Assembly (NCBI GenBank): GCA_000433175.1
Contig: HF986739.1
Span: 10,559 to 70,986, forward strand
Reading direction: 5' to 3'
DNA length: 60,428 nt
From: Prevotella sp. CAG:1058
Lineage (GTDB): Bacteria; Bacteroidota; Bacteroidia; Bacteroidales; Bacteroidaceae
A program made the translations under genes and the position numbers. The notes beneath the pieces were generated by a model. It was not told the origin of the DNA and searched no databases. It saw only the letters and a program-made list of their open reading frames with translations. Position 1 is the first letter of the stretch, and each line of letters opens with the position of its first letter. Positions 1 through 7,766 of the stretch are shown one piece after another.

Positions 1-1278
1 GGCGAGCCATATTCCGTGGCTGCCGAACAGCCTGGGCATGAGCAGGAAACAGGGTACCAGCAATATGAAACCGCGCATGAGGGCGAACGTCGTGGCAGGG
101 ACCACACGCTCCGTACTCTGAAAATAGCCTACGGCAGTAACGTTGAAGATGAAGAAAATGAAGCCCGACGCGAAGTAGGGCAGCCCGTCTGCCGCTATCC
201 GGGCAGCCCCGTTGTCAAGGCTTACAAACAGTCCGATAAGCCATTCGGGTATCAGCGTGAACGCCGCCGTTACCGTTATGCCGCACACGGCGGCCGTGGC
301 CAGTGCCGTAGTCTCGGCCTGTCTTACCCTGACAGCCGAACCGAGGCCGAAGTTATAGCTTATTATAGGCTGTGCTGACTGGGCTATGGAGTTGCCCACC
401 ATGAAGATAAACGGGGTGTAGTAACAGGCTATGCCGAACGCACCTACGCCGTCGTCGCCAAGATAGTGCATGAAAACAAGGTTGCCCATAAGCATCAGCA
501 TGCCCATGGTGGCCTCGCCCAGCAGTGCCGACGACCCTATGCGGCACTGGTAGCCTATGTTTCTTGCGCTCAGCGCCATGCTCTTGCAGCTCAGCTTAAG
601 CCGTGCCGGGCGCAGCCGTCGGGCATATCCCAGCAGGTAGACAATAGCCGTAAGCGTGCCTGCTACGGTGCTTATCGACGTGGCGAAGGCCGCGCCCATG
701 ATGCCCCATCCTAACGGAAACATGAACAGCCAGTCGAGTACGATGTTAAGTACTGACGCCACCAGGCTGCTCGCCATCGCCACCTTGGGGGCGCCGTCGA
801 GCCTTACGATGAACAGCGCGATGGCCTCCCATACGATGAATATCCACGACGGCACGTACCAGAGAGTGTATTCTCTGACCATGGGCAGCAGGTGTTCTGA
901 CGAGCCGAGCAGCCTTGCGGCATCGTCGGGGAAGACAAGCATAAGCAGTATTGGCACCGCCGACACTGCCGTGGCGAAGATAAACGCCTGCGTGACGTTA
1001 AGGCGTGCCGCCTTGTCCTTGCCGTGCGAAAGATGGATTGACGCCACAACCGAGCAGCCTGTGCCCGTCATCAGTCCCAGGCCTGTGAGAAACATCTGCA
1101 CGGGTATGATTATATTGACGGCGGCTATGCCGTCGCTGCCCACACTGTGGCCTATGAATATGCCGTCGATGGCTGTCATCGCCGCCATGCCGAGCATGCC
1201 GAAAAGGGTAGGGAAGAAGAGTTTCCTGAAAAGCATCGTTACGTTGGCTGTTCCGAAATCAATCGCGTCTTTGTTCAT
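1..1278 (-). CDS. MATE-family efflux transporter, C-terminus cut by window edge
   Basis: The minus strand is open from an ATG at 1278 to the window edge (426 codons, no stop), so a few tens of residues are probably missing. The product is a polytopic membrane protein starting MNKDAIDFGTANVTMLFRK. It shows typical MATE features: a GIFIGHSVGSDGIAAVNI segment after the first helix and an internally repeated helix bundle with a second half around AQPIISYNFGSAVRVRQAE. Family role: cation-coupled export of drugs or metabolites across the inner membrane; the substrate cannot be told. It is divergent from the TPR regulator at 1928. Its probable promoter at 1530 leaves a 250-nt leader with a strong hairpin. 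Plus-strand reading frames here are shadows. Confidence 0.88.
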   Translation of the reverse strand, partial: MNKDAIDFGTANVTMLFRKLFFPTLFGMLGMAAMTAIDGIFIGHSVGSDGIAAVNIIIPVQMFLTGLGLMTGTGCSVVASIHLSHGKDKAARLNVTQAFIFATAVSAVPILLMLVFPDDAARLLGSSEHLLPMVREYTLWYVPSWIFIVWEAIALFIVRLDGAPKVAMASSLVASVLNIVLDWLFMFPLGWGIMGAAFATSISTVAGTLTAIVYLLGYARRLRPARLKLSCKSMALSARNIGYQCRIGSSALLGEATMGMLMLMGNLVFMHYLGDDGVGAFGIACYYTPFIFMVGNSIAQSAQPIISYNFGLGSAVRVRQAETTALATAAVCGITVTAAFTLIPEWLIGLFVSLDNGAARIAADGLPYFASGFIFFIFNVTAVGYFQSTERVVPATTFALMRGFILLVPCFLLMPRLFGSHGIWLA

Positions 1279-1425
1279 ACTCCATTATTTATGATTATGT
1301 TTAACGTGTCCCGCGTCCGGCGGCTGTACTTTGCGTCATGCCTTATGCCGCTTCTGCCGCTGCCAGCTTCCGGCCTTATGCCGAAGGCTGCTGTGTGTTT
1401 AATTTTGTGAAGCCTCCTTGACAGA

Positions 1426-1479
1426 CGGAATGCCGGACAAGATGGCTGGTTTCCCCAAGTCATCTTATCCGGCATTCCG
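1426..1479 (-). promoter_or_regulatory. strong hairpin in the leader of the MATE gene
   Basis: Arms 1426-1437 (CGGAATGCCGGA) and 1468-1479 pair perfectly. After one mismatch the stem continues with 1439-1444 (AAGATG) against 1461-1466. This gives 18 base pairs around a 16-nt loop. No U-run follows on the minus strand, so it is not a plain terminator. It lies between the putative promoter and the start codon. Role unknown. Confidence 0.6.
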
Positions 1480-1529
1480 CCCTCCGATGATGAGTACAAA
1501 ACTCTTTGTTTTATGTATGTTTACAGTTG

Positions 1530-1537
1530 CAAAGATA
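1530..1537 (-). promoter_or_regulatory. Bacteroidetes-type -7 promoter element for the MATE gene
   Basis: On the minus strand this reads TATCTTTG, an exact match to the Bacteroidetes sigma-ABfr -7 consensus TAnnTTTG. Transcription from it would give a leader of about 250 nt ahead of the ATG at 1278. No clear -33 TTTG was confirmed. Confidence 0.5.
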
Positions 1538-1626
1538 GCCATAATGCCGTTGCCATGCAAGTTTTCGCCCCGGTTTTTTACAAGATGTTTTATCGCTTGT
1601 GTAACATGTTGATAACCAATGCGTTG

Positions 1627-1714
1627 TAAAAGGCCGTCTTTCGCGTTGCAAAAGACGGCCTTTTGCGCTCCAATAGGTTACCTTTTGCAGCGCAAAAGGT
1701 AACCTGTTGCATTT
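1627..1714. repeat. 22-bp-unit palindromic array, four units
   Basis: Four back-to-back 22-bp units start at 1627, 1649, 1671 and 1693, each with an AAAAGGNNNCCTTTT-like core. Units 1 and 2 are reverse complements over 14 bp (AAAAGGCCGTCTTT with AAAGACGGCCTTTT). Units 3 and 4 are reverse complements over 13 bp (GGTTACCTTTTGC with GCAAAAGGTAACC). The array can therefore fold into two consecutive hairpins. It sits in the divergent region between the MATE and TPR-HTH genes. Confidence 0.85.
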
Positions 1715-1824
1715 CAGTAGTCTTTTTGTTCCATTCCGTTAGGCTTATGACTGTTGTTCCCGTCATGCCGTTCTGTTGTGCGTGCCTTGTGTTTCAATGT
1801 CTTTAAATGTAAGGTCGCAATGAT

Positions 1825-1874
1825 TAAAAATATCAGTCCGGCGTATATTCCTGCTGATATTTTTAGTAACTTTG
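1825..1874 (+). promoter_or_regulatory. promoter with operator-like inverted repeat for the first TPR-HTH regulator
   Basis: TAACTTTG at 1867-1874 matches the -7 consensus. Just upstream, a 12-bp inverted repeat (TAAAAATATCAG at 1825-1836 and its complement at 1854-1865) brackets the -33 region with a 17-bp spacer and abuts the -7 element. That is where a dimeric repressor or activator would bind. The regulator is not known; autoregulation is possible. Confidence 0.5.
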
Positions 1875-1927
1875 CATACCTTGAATGCGTCCGGCGCCAG
1901 CCGGCGTCATTGTGTTATGCTTTTATT

Positions 1928-3667
1928 ATGCGTAGGTTTATTGTTTCGTTGCTTTATATTTCGGTTATGGCCGTGCTGGCTTCGTGCGGCGACGGCGGTG
2001 CTGCGCGCGGCGTGTTGCGTCGTGCTGACAGTCTGATGGAAGAACATACGGACAGCGCCATGGCTTTGCTCCGCCGCGACTCCGTCATGCTTGTGCATGC
2101 TCCCAAGCCGCAGCGCATGGCCTACATCCTGTCGAAAACAGAAGCCGAGGACAAGCTCTACATTACCCACCGTTCAGACTCGGCCATGCAGCTTGCCGTA
2201 AAATATTTCGACCGCCACGGCACTGCGCTTCAGCGCACACGTGCTTGGTACCTGCTCGGGCGCGTGTATTGCGACATGCTGCTTTACGGCAATGCTCTTA
2301 CGGCGTTCGACGCCTCCATTGCCGTGCAGCCTGATGACGACTCAACTGTCTGTCGCTATAAAGCCCGCGCCTGTACATGGATAAGCTATGTTTATGAAGA
2401 AAAAGAATTGCATAAGGACGCCTTACGTTATAATAAAATGGCGTATGATTATGCCCTTCGTTGCGATTTTCCTTCAATTAAAGTATATGCCTTGCGTGAC
2501 ATTGGACGTTCGTATAGCGATTTGGGGCATAACAGTATAGCTATTCCATATTATTTGCGTGCAGCGAAAATTGGAGCAAGTCTTGGAGATTCAATTCTTT
2601 ATGGTAATATTGTTGACGAATTGGCTTCAATATACATAGAGGAACGTATGTTTGATAAGGCACATGCAATTCTTTCAATACCAAACATGAAAGACGTTGA
2701 GATGGATATAGCCGCCCGTTATTTTACGTTGGGTATGTATTACGAATTTAAGGGTATACCAGATTCGGCTGTGTATTACAACGAACTTGGTATGCCTCAT
2801 GCAAGTGCGTCAGTCAATAAGAACGTTGCGCTAAAAATGGCGAAATTATATGACAAGTTGGAAGATATTTCAAAGAAAGAGAAATATTATCGTCTTTATG
2901 ATGCTTATTCCGACTCTGTGAAACATGACGAAACCGTGCAATATGATAACATCTTGTCGCGTATGGAACAAATGTTTAATGTAGAGCGTCAAAATGTTAT
3001 CCTTGCAGGTCAGAAATTGCATCTGATTGTTTCATTGTCTGTTCTTATAATTGTAGTCTTAATAGCCGTTTTTCTTGTTATACGTTATTTCAACAGGCGC
3101 AAAGCGGTTTATAAGGAGCAGCAAGTACGTATAGACCAATACTGGCGTAGCCAGCGCGACCGGGATTTGCAGAAGATGGAAGCCAACGAGAAACGTATGG
3201 CAGAATTGGAGAAAGAGTTGTCGGCTTCAAAAGATACGCTTACCGAAATCCATAAAAAACTGATGGAGAATGAGGCCGAAATGCTGCATAGGCAAAACGA
3301 GCAGATGCTCTTTGAGCGTAAGCACCATGAACTATTGGTAGCCGATTTGGCAGAAACTGAGGTTTATAAATTATTTCATGATGCCTCAGCTTGTCCGACA
3401 TCTTCTGATTATCATAAACTTTCCGAGGCTTTGAATAAGGCTTACGACGGATTCACATTTCGTCTTAAAGATTTATATCCCAATATAAGCGACCTGGAAT
3501 TATGGATATGCTGCATGGTGAAAGCCGGTCTTACGGCTAAGGAAATTTGCAATATTTCCGCTTATTCGTTTAGTTCGCTGAGTATGGCAAAGTCTCGTCT
3601 TTATGTCAAAATGCTTAACAAGAAAGGTTCGGCTAAAGCCTTTGATGCGTTTATATCAGGATTCTGA
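1928..3667 (+). CDS. membrane-anchored TPR sensor with C-terminal HTH (first paralogue)
   Basis: I take the ATG at 1928 (579 residues) because it gives a lipoprotein signal ending LASC (Cys20). The upstream in-frame start at 1754 lies before the promoter. Order: signal and lipobox; TPR-type helical repeats about 60-340; one membrane helix about 364-386; a long coiled coil about 395-480; and a C-terminal LuxR-like helix-turn-helix region about 525-565 (LYPNISDLELWICCMV, then AKEICNIS and SMAKSRLYVKM). This fits a Bacteroidetes one-component regulator sensing in the periplasm and acting on DNA. The paralogue at 5757 has the same length. DNA after about 2390 is visibly more AT-rich than the start, suggesting a mosaic gene. 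Target genes are unknown; the neighbours at 3913-5719 are candidates. Confidence 0.8.
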   Translation: MRRFIVSLLYISVMAVLASCGDGGAARGVLRRADSLMEEHTDSAMALLRRDSVMLVHAPKPQRMAYILSKTEAEDKLYITHRSDSAMQLAVKYFDRHGTALQRTRAWYLLGRVYCDMLLYGNALTAFDASIAVQPDDDSTVCRYKARACTWISYVYEEKELHKDALRYNKMAYDYALRCDFPSIKVYALRDIGRSYSDLGHNSIAIPYYLRAAKIGASLGDSILYGNIVDELASIYIEERMFDKAHAILSIPNMKDVEMDIAARYFTLGMYYEFKGIPDSAVYYNELGMPHASASVNKNVALKMAKLYDKLEDISKKEKYYRLYDAYSDSVKHDETVQYDNILSRMEQMFNVERQNVILAGQKLHLIVSLSVLIIVVLIAVFLVIRYFNRRKAVYKEQQVRIDQYWRSQRDRDLQKMEANEKRMAELEKELSASKDTLTEIHKKLMENEAEMLHRQNEQMLFERKHHELLVADLAETEVYKLFHDASACPTSSDYHKLSEALNKAYDGFTFRLKDLYPNISDLELWICCMVKAGLTAKEICNISAYSFSSLSMAKSRLYVKMLNKKGSAKAFDAFISGF

Positions 3668-3730
3668 CATGCCTGTAATGCTGTGGCTTACAGCGTGTTA
3701 TAAAGCTGTGAAGTTTTGTGAAGTATTTAA

Positions 3731-3762
3731 TTTGCATGTAAAATTTTATTTTGTTAACTTTG
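3731..3762 (+). promoter_or_regulatory. promoter of the outer-membrane protein gene at 3913
   Basis: TTTG at 3731-3734 and TAACTTTG at 3755-3762 are separated by 20 bp, matching the Bacteroidetes -33/-7 arrangement. The leader to the start codon would be about 130-145 nt and has no element I recognise. Confidence 0.65.
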
Positions 3763-3912
3763 TGGAGCTGTTTCTGACAGATGAAAACCTAAAGAGGGTA
3801 AGGTTTGCTTGCACCTGTGTTTACAGTAACCGGGCGCATCATCGGCGCAAAGCCTTTTCATTCATTACGGATTACAGATACATAAAAATAAAGGATTATG
3901 ATTTTTAATACT

Positions 3913-4506
3913 ATGAAATTCAGGTTTTTGACTATTGTCAGCCTTGCAGTAATGACACTTCCGGTTAACGCGGAGAAGCGGTTGCATTTTGATTTGGATT
4001 ACCATTACAATCTTGGACTTTCACAACGCATAATGGGAATCAGCATGAGTCCCAAGGATGTCGACTACATGGAAGGCCATTCATTGCACTTCGCCCTGCG
4101 CTATGATATAACTAAAAGACTGTCGGCCGGAGCCGGAATCGGTATTGACGCTTATCTGAGCGGTGCCGGCAATTATGGCAAGACTCCGTTGTACGCCACG
4201 TGCCGGTATAAGATTATAACGGATAAGAGTTTCTTTAAAGGTCTTTACGGATTTACGAATGTAGGCTATTCGATAAGTGGTAGACCTATGTATCGTGGCG
4301 CAATGTTTGATTTAGGAGTAGGCTGGCCTATCATGTTGACAAAGAATTTCGGAATAAACCTTCAGTTAGGATATGATCTTAGTCAGTCGAAAAAACATCC
4401 TACGACAATCGTATATACTTTACCAGATGGCCAAACAGTTGTAGAGAAGACAAAGAAAGACATGATAAGACATTCGTTGTCGTTCGGCATCGGAATAACG
4501 TTCTAA
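3913..4506 (+). CDS. outer-membrane beta-barrel protein, function unknown
   Basis: Start taken at ATG 3913 (197 residues), giving a clean signal peptide (MKFRFLTIVSLAV, cleavage after VNA). An ATG at 3898 is also possible and has AAGGA close upstream. The mature protein alternates aromatic and polar residues in strand-like stretches (LHFDLDYHYNLGL, HSLHFALRYDITKRL) and ends in SLSFGIGITF, a terminal-strand pattern with a final Phe. These features suggest a small outer-membrane barrel of the porin/OmpA-N type. It has its own promoter and lies between the two TPR-HTH regulators. A weak hairpin follows at 4516-4549. Confidence 0.7.
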   Translation: MKFRFLTIVSLAVMTLPVNAEKRLHFDLDYHYNLGLSQRIMGISMSPKDVDYMEGHSLHFALRYDITKRLSAGAGIGIDAYLSGAGNYGKTPLYATCRYKIITDKSFFKGLYGFTNVGYSISGRPMYRGAMFDLGVGWPIMLTKNFGINLQLGYDLSQSKKHPTTIVYTLPDGQTVVEKTKKDMIRHSLSFGIGITF

Positions 4507-4515
4507 AAGGCATGC

Positions 4516-4549
4516 AGCTCCCGGTGAAATCAGGATTTTGCCGGGAGTT
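4516..4549 (+). terminator. weak hairpin after the beta-barrel gene
   Basis: CTCCCGG at 4518-4524 pairs with CCGGGAG at 4541-4547, just after the stop at 4506. The following sequence is only moderately T-rich, so terminator activity is uncertain. Confidence 0.4.
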
Positions 4550-4662
4550 GGTGTAATTTGCCGTAAAATTGTAACCTGTTATCCGTCAGTAAGTTATCAC
4601 GGCCGTGCTTATTTCGTGAAATATTGTGAATGTAAAAATTTCATTTTACACCGGATTGTTGC

Positions 4663-4670
4663 TAACTTTG
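4663..4670 (+). promoter_or_regulatory. -7 promoter element upstream of the small lipoprotein gene
   Basis: TAACTTTG matches TAnnTTTG exactly. It would give a leader of about 115 nt before the ATG at 4791. The -33 element is not clear. Confidence 0.5.
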
Positions 4671-4790
4671 CGTGTAAATGATAAGCCTGCGGGGCATTGT
4701 CAGGCGCCGGGCGGTTGGACGTCCGGCAAGAATGGACTATTATCCGTAGAGTTGTTTTCCTATTTTGGCGGATTAAAAATTTGATGTACT

Positions 4791-5009
4791 ATGAGCAAAG
4801 TTTTTTATTTATTAAGTATGGCGGCAGCTGCGGTGTTGGCAGCATGCTCGTCGGCAGAGGATTCCGGCAATTCAAGAAGGTCGTTGTCATCAGTTCTTGT
4901 TGAAGTAGTTGAGACCCACAATCCAGAGGATGGAACTGTTTACGTGCGGTACGACAGAAAGTCTGGCGCAAAGATTATTCCGAATCCGCAGAATGACAGC
5001 ATCGAGTAA
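4791..5009 (+). CDS. small lipoprotein, function unknown
   Basis: A 72-residue protein with a signal peptide and lipobox (VLAAC) followed by a short Ser/Asp-rich mature part ending in NPQNDSIE. After the Cys comes SSAEDSGN, a polar linker. The mature domain of about 50 residues has no motif I recognise. It is first in a run of three short genes (4791, 5103, 5447) leading into the second TPR-HTH regulator. The short length, own promoter and lipobox make it a credible real gene. Confidence 0.65.
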   Translation: MSKVFYLLSMAAAAVLAACSSAEDSGNSRRSLSSVLVEVVETHNPEDGTVYVRYDRKSGAKIIPNPQNDSIE

Positions 5010-5102
5010 CCTGCCTGTCATTCATAGAATATGCAGGCAGCCAGTGTTTCATTGAATGGAATAAGATTTCCGTTAGTTTGTAAAATAAGTGGAGGATTTA
5101 AT

Positions 5103-5357
5103 ATGAATGACAAGTATCAGAAAATAAGTACGGTTGTGCTTGTACTTATTATGTTAAACGGATTGGTTTGGTTTGGCACAATATTCACCTGGTTTGGTAG
5201 CATATATTCCTTGCTCGCGTTGCCGTTTGTGTTTCTGCCGTTGGCTACACTGATGCGCAGGAAGGACGACAGATACAGCAAGATAGCGACTGTGTTTGAG
5301 GCATTGGCTTTCATCGGCTTGCTTGTTTTTACAGTAATAATGTTCATGCCGTTCTGA
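5103..5357 (+). CDS. small three-helix membrane protein
   Basis: Start chosen at ATG 5103 (84 residues) because GGAGG lies about 8 nt upstream; the longer frame from 5031 would add 24 unlikely residues. Three hydrophobic helices are visible (about 9-30, 33-50 and 62-82), with a basic loop LMRRKDDRYSK between helices 2 and 3. No known domain is recognised. It resembles in size and topology the protein at 5447 and the three small membrane proteins at 26740-27589. Confidence 0.65.
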   Translation: MNDKYQKISTVVLVLIMLNGLVWFGTIFTWFGSIYSLLALPFVFLPLATLMRRKDDRYSKIATVFEALAFIGLLVFTVIMFMPF

Positions 5358-5446
5358 TATTATTAAAGCGCAGGCTTTTTGAACGGTATGAATACTCTTG
5401 TGGTAAAGAAACGTTACGTATGTATTGAATTTTATAATGGCTGATT

Positions 5447-5719
5447 ATGAGAGAATTTAGAAGTTACCACATTGTGCTTCTGCTTATTATGATGATAGGC
5501 TTGGGGTTTATAGTTTACCTCGCAATAATAGAACCTCAATCGCTATATCAGTTCTCGGAAGTCCTGTATCCAACAGTTTTAATGCCTGCCGCGCAGTTGT
5601 TGCGCATTTATACCGACCACAGACGGTTGGCTCTTGTGCTTGATATTCTTGCGTTAGTGTCGCTTGTCGAGTTTTTTGCTTATATGCTTTTGCCTTTCGG
5701 AATGCTTCCGTGGCATTGA
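5447..5719 (+). CDS. small three-helix membrane protein
   Basis: A 90-residue protein with hydrophobic helices about 8-28, 37-53 and 60-83 and a charged loop IYTDHRRLA before the last helix. No domain is recognised. It lies 89 bp after the preceding small membrane protein and 37 bp before the second TPR-HTH regulator, so it is probably cotranscribed with that gene. A minus-strand reading frame across this region is not supported. Confidence 0.6.
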   Translation: MREFRSYHIVLLLIMMIGLGFIVYLAIIEPQSLYQFSEVLYPTVLMPAAQLLRIYTDHRRLALVLDILALVSLVEFFAYMLLPFGMLPWH

Positions 5720-5756
5720 CGAAGGGCTTACTCCTTGAGGTCTTGAAACTTCTGTT

Positions 5757-7496
5757 ATGATTAGAATTTTGTATCTTATTATAGGGCTTTGCGTTGCAGT
5801 GGTGATGTCGTCGTGCCATAGAAACAGACTGGCGCAAGATGTACTTAGCCGTGCCGACAGCCTGATGGAGGAGCATGCGGACAGCGCCATGTCGCTGCTG
5901 CGCCTCGATTCCGTCGTTTTTTTACGCGCCACTCAACAGCTGCGCATGGCTTACATTCTGTCGAAAACAGAAGCAGAGGACAAACTCTACATAACACATC
6001 GCTCCGATTCGGCCATGCAGCTTGCCGTAAAATATTTTGACCGCCACGGCACTGCGCTCCAGCGTACACGCGCATGGTATCTGCTCGGGCGCATATATTG
6101 CGACATGCTGCTTTACGGCAACGCCCTTACGGCGTTTGACGCTGCACTGGCCGTGCAGCCTGATGATGACTCAACCGTTTGCAGATACAAAGCCCGCGCC
6201 AGCTCATGGGCAGGTTCTGTTTATGAAGAGAAAAATCTTCATAAAGACGCCTTGCGTTATAATAAAATGGCGTACGATTATGCACGTAAGGCAGATGTGC
6301 CTACAGTGTTGGTCTATTCTTTGCGTGATATAGGACGGTCGTATTGGGCAATTGGTAAGATTCGTGAAGCGACATCCTATTATCTGAATGCAGCCACGAA
6401 GTCAGATAGTCTGAAAAACAGTTATCTTTACAATATGGTTATGGAGGAATTGGCGTCAATATACATAGAAAGCGGACTGTTACGCAATGCATACGATGCT
6501 CTACATACACCTTTTACAGGTAAGACTGATGAGGATTTGGCCTCTCATTACTTTATTTGGGCTGATTATTATAGATTGAAGGGAATGCCGGATTCTGCCA
6601 TTGTCTTTAACAGGAAAGGCATGACCTACGGCTTGAAACGGAAGAATAAGAAAGCGGCTTTAGATGTAGCGAGGCTTTATGCCAAGACAGGAAACAAAGA
6701 CGAAGCCATCAGGTTTTATGAGACGTATTCAGCTTATGTGGATTCCGTGGATAATGCCGAAACCGTGCAATACGGTAACATTTTGTCGCGCATGGAGCAG
6801 ATGTTTGACGTAGAGCGTCAGAATGTTGTTTTGGCTGATACGAAATTACGTCTTACGGTATTTCTGTATATCGTCATCCTTGTTGTTTTTGTTGCCGCCG
6901 TTCTTACTGTCAGATATTTAAACAAGCGTAAGGCTGCGTACAGAAAACGTCAGGAAAGTATTGACCAATACTGGTGCCGGCTCCGTAACAAAGATTTACA
7001 GACTATTCAGGCTAATGAGAAACGTATAGCCGAGCTGGAAAAAGAGCTGTCGTCGTCGACTGAAACTTTGACAGAAATCCACAAGAAACTTATTGAGACA
7101 GAAGTCGATATGCTTGGTAAGCAGAACGAGCAGATTCTGTCAGAGCAACGCCATAAGGATGTGCTTGTAGATGAACTGGAGGCTTCGGAAATTTATAAGA
7201 GATTCCATACTCCTGGCGTAAGACACGACAGTAGTGATTATCTGCAACTTAAAGATGCTTTAAATACGGCATATAATCGTTTTACCCACCGCCTTGAAGA
7301 GCTTTATCCTGAAATACGTTACGAGGAATTGTACATCTGCTGCCTCGTTAAGATAAAGCTGGCTTCTAAAGAGATTTGTTCGATAATGGATTATAAAGCC
7401 AATAAGGTAGGAATGACTAAAACCCGTCTGTATCAGAAAATATTTAAAGTTAAAGGTTCTGTGGCCGACTTTGATAATTTCATACGTAATTTTTAG
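5757..7496 (+). CDS. membrane-anchored TPR sensor with C-terminal HTH (second paralogue)
   Basis: 579 residues, exactly the length of the paralogue at 1928, with the same order: lipobox MSSC (Cys20), TPR-like helices, a membrane helix about 364-386, a coiled coil, and a C-terminal HTH region (LYPEIRYEELYICCLV, then SKEICSIM and GMTKTRLYQKI). Residues 63-172 differ from the paralogue at only nine of 110 positions, while the middle repeats differ strongly. This points to gene conversion, or to conservation of one TPR segment. Inferred role: periplasmic ligand or envelope sensing coupled to transcription. The divergent repeats may set ligand specificity. Confidence 0.8.
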   Translation: MIRILYLIIGLCVAVVMSSCHRNRLAQDVLSRADSLMEEHADSAMSLLRLDSVVFLRATQQLRMAYILSKTEAEDKLYITHRSDSAMQLAVKYFDRHGTALQRTRAWYLLGRIYCDMLLYGNALTAFDAALAVQPDDDSTVCRYKARASSWAGSVYEEKNLHKDALRYNKMAYDYARKADVPTVLVYSLRDIGRSYWAIGKIREATSYYLNAATKSDSLKNSYLYNMVMEELASIYIESGLLRNAYDALHTPFTGKTDEDLASHYFIWADYYRLKGMPDSAIVFNRKGMTYGLKRKNKKAALDVARLYAKTGNKDEAIRFYETYSAYVDSVDNAETVQYGNILSRMEQMFDVERQNVVLADTKLRLTVFLYIVILVVFVAAVLTVRYLNKRKAAYRKRQESIDQYWCRLRNKDLQTIQANEKRIAELEKELSSSTETLTEIHKKLIETEVDMLGKQNEQILSEQRHKDVLVDELEASEIYKRFHTPGVRHDSSDYLQLKDALNTAYNRFTHRLEELYPEIRYEELYICCLVKIKLASKEICSIMDYKANKVGMTKTRLYQKIFKVKGSVADFDNFIRNF

Positions 7497-7592
7497 GACT
7501 GCCGTATGTGAACTGATTTTCAATATTTTATGTCGTCAAAGAGAAAATATGCTCAGCGGGTGGCATTATAATGATATTCGCATACTTCTTCT

Positions 7593-7618
7593 CCTGCCGT
7601 TTTTACGTAAGCGGTAGG
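7593..7618 (+). terminator. weak terminator after the second TPR-HTH gene
   Basis: CCTGCCG (7593-7599) pairs with CGGTAGG (7612-7618) through six Watson-Crick pairs and one G-T pair, followed by GCGTTTTG. It lies about 100 bp after the stop at 7496. A modest candidate; nothing else is recognised in 7497-7700. Confidence 0.35.
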
Positions 7619-7713
7619 GCGTTTTGTCGGTGTCGGGAGGCGTATAAGAGTTTAAAAAAACAAATTTTTCGGCTTTTTTCTATATTATATTAGGTATTTA
7701 CATTGATATTCAG

Positions 7714-7721
7714 TAATTTTG
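7714..7721 (+). promoter_or_regulatory. -7 promoter element of tig
   Basis: TAATTTTG matches TAnnTTTG and lies 45 bp before the tig start codon, in an AT-rich stretch. The -33 element is poor. Confidence 0.55.
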
Positions 7722-7766
7722 CAGCTCGCATTCGATAAACATTAAAAATAACATAAAATACCAAAG

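Noticed and set aside
1627..1714. Regular short repeats read as a CRISPR array
   Set aside because: Units follow each other without spacers, are only 22 bp and palindromic, and no cas gene is in the window.
1754..1927. Upstream in-frame extension of the first TPR-HTH gene
   Set aside because: It starts before the promoter element at 1867 and would place charged residues before the lipoprotein signal.
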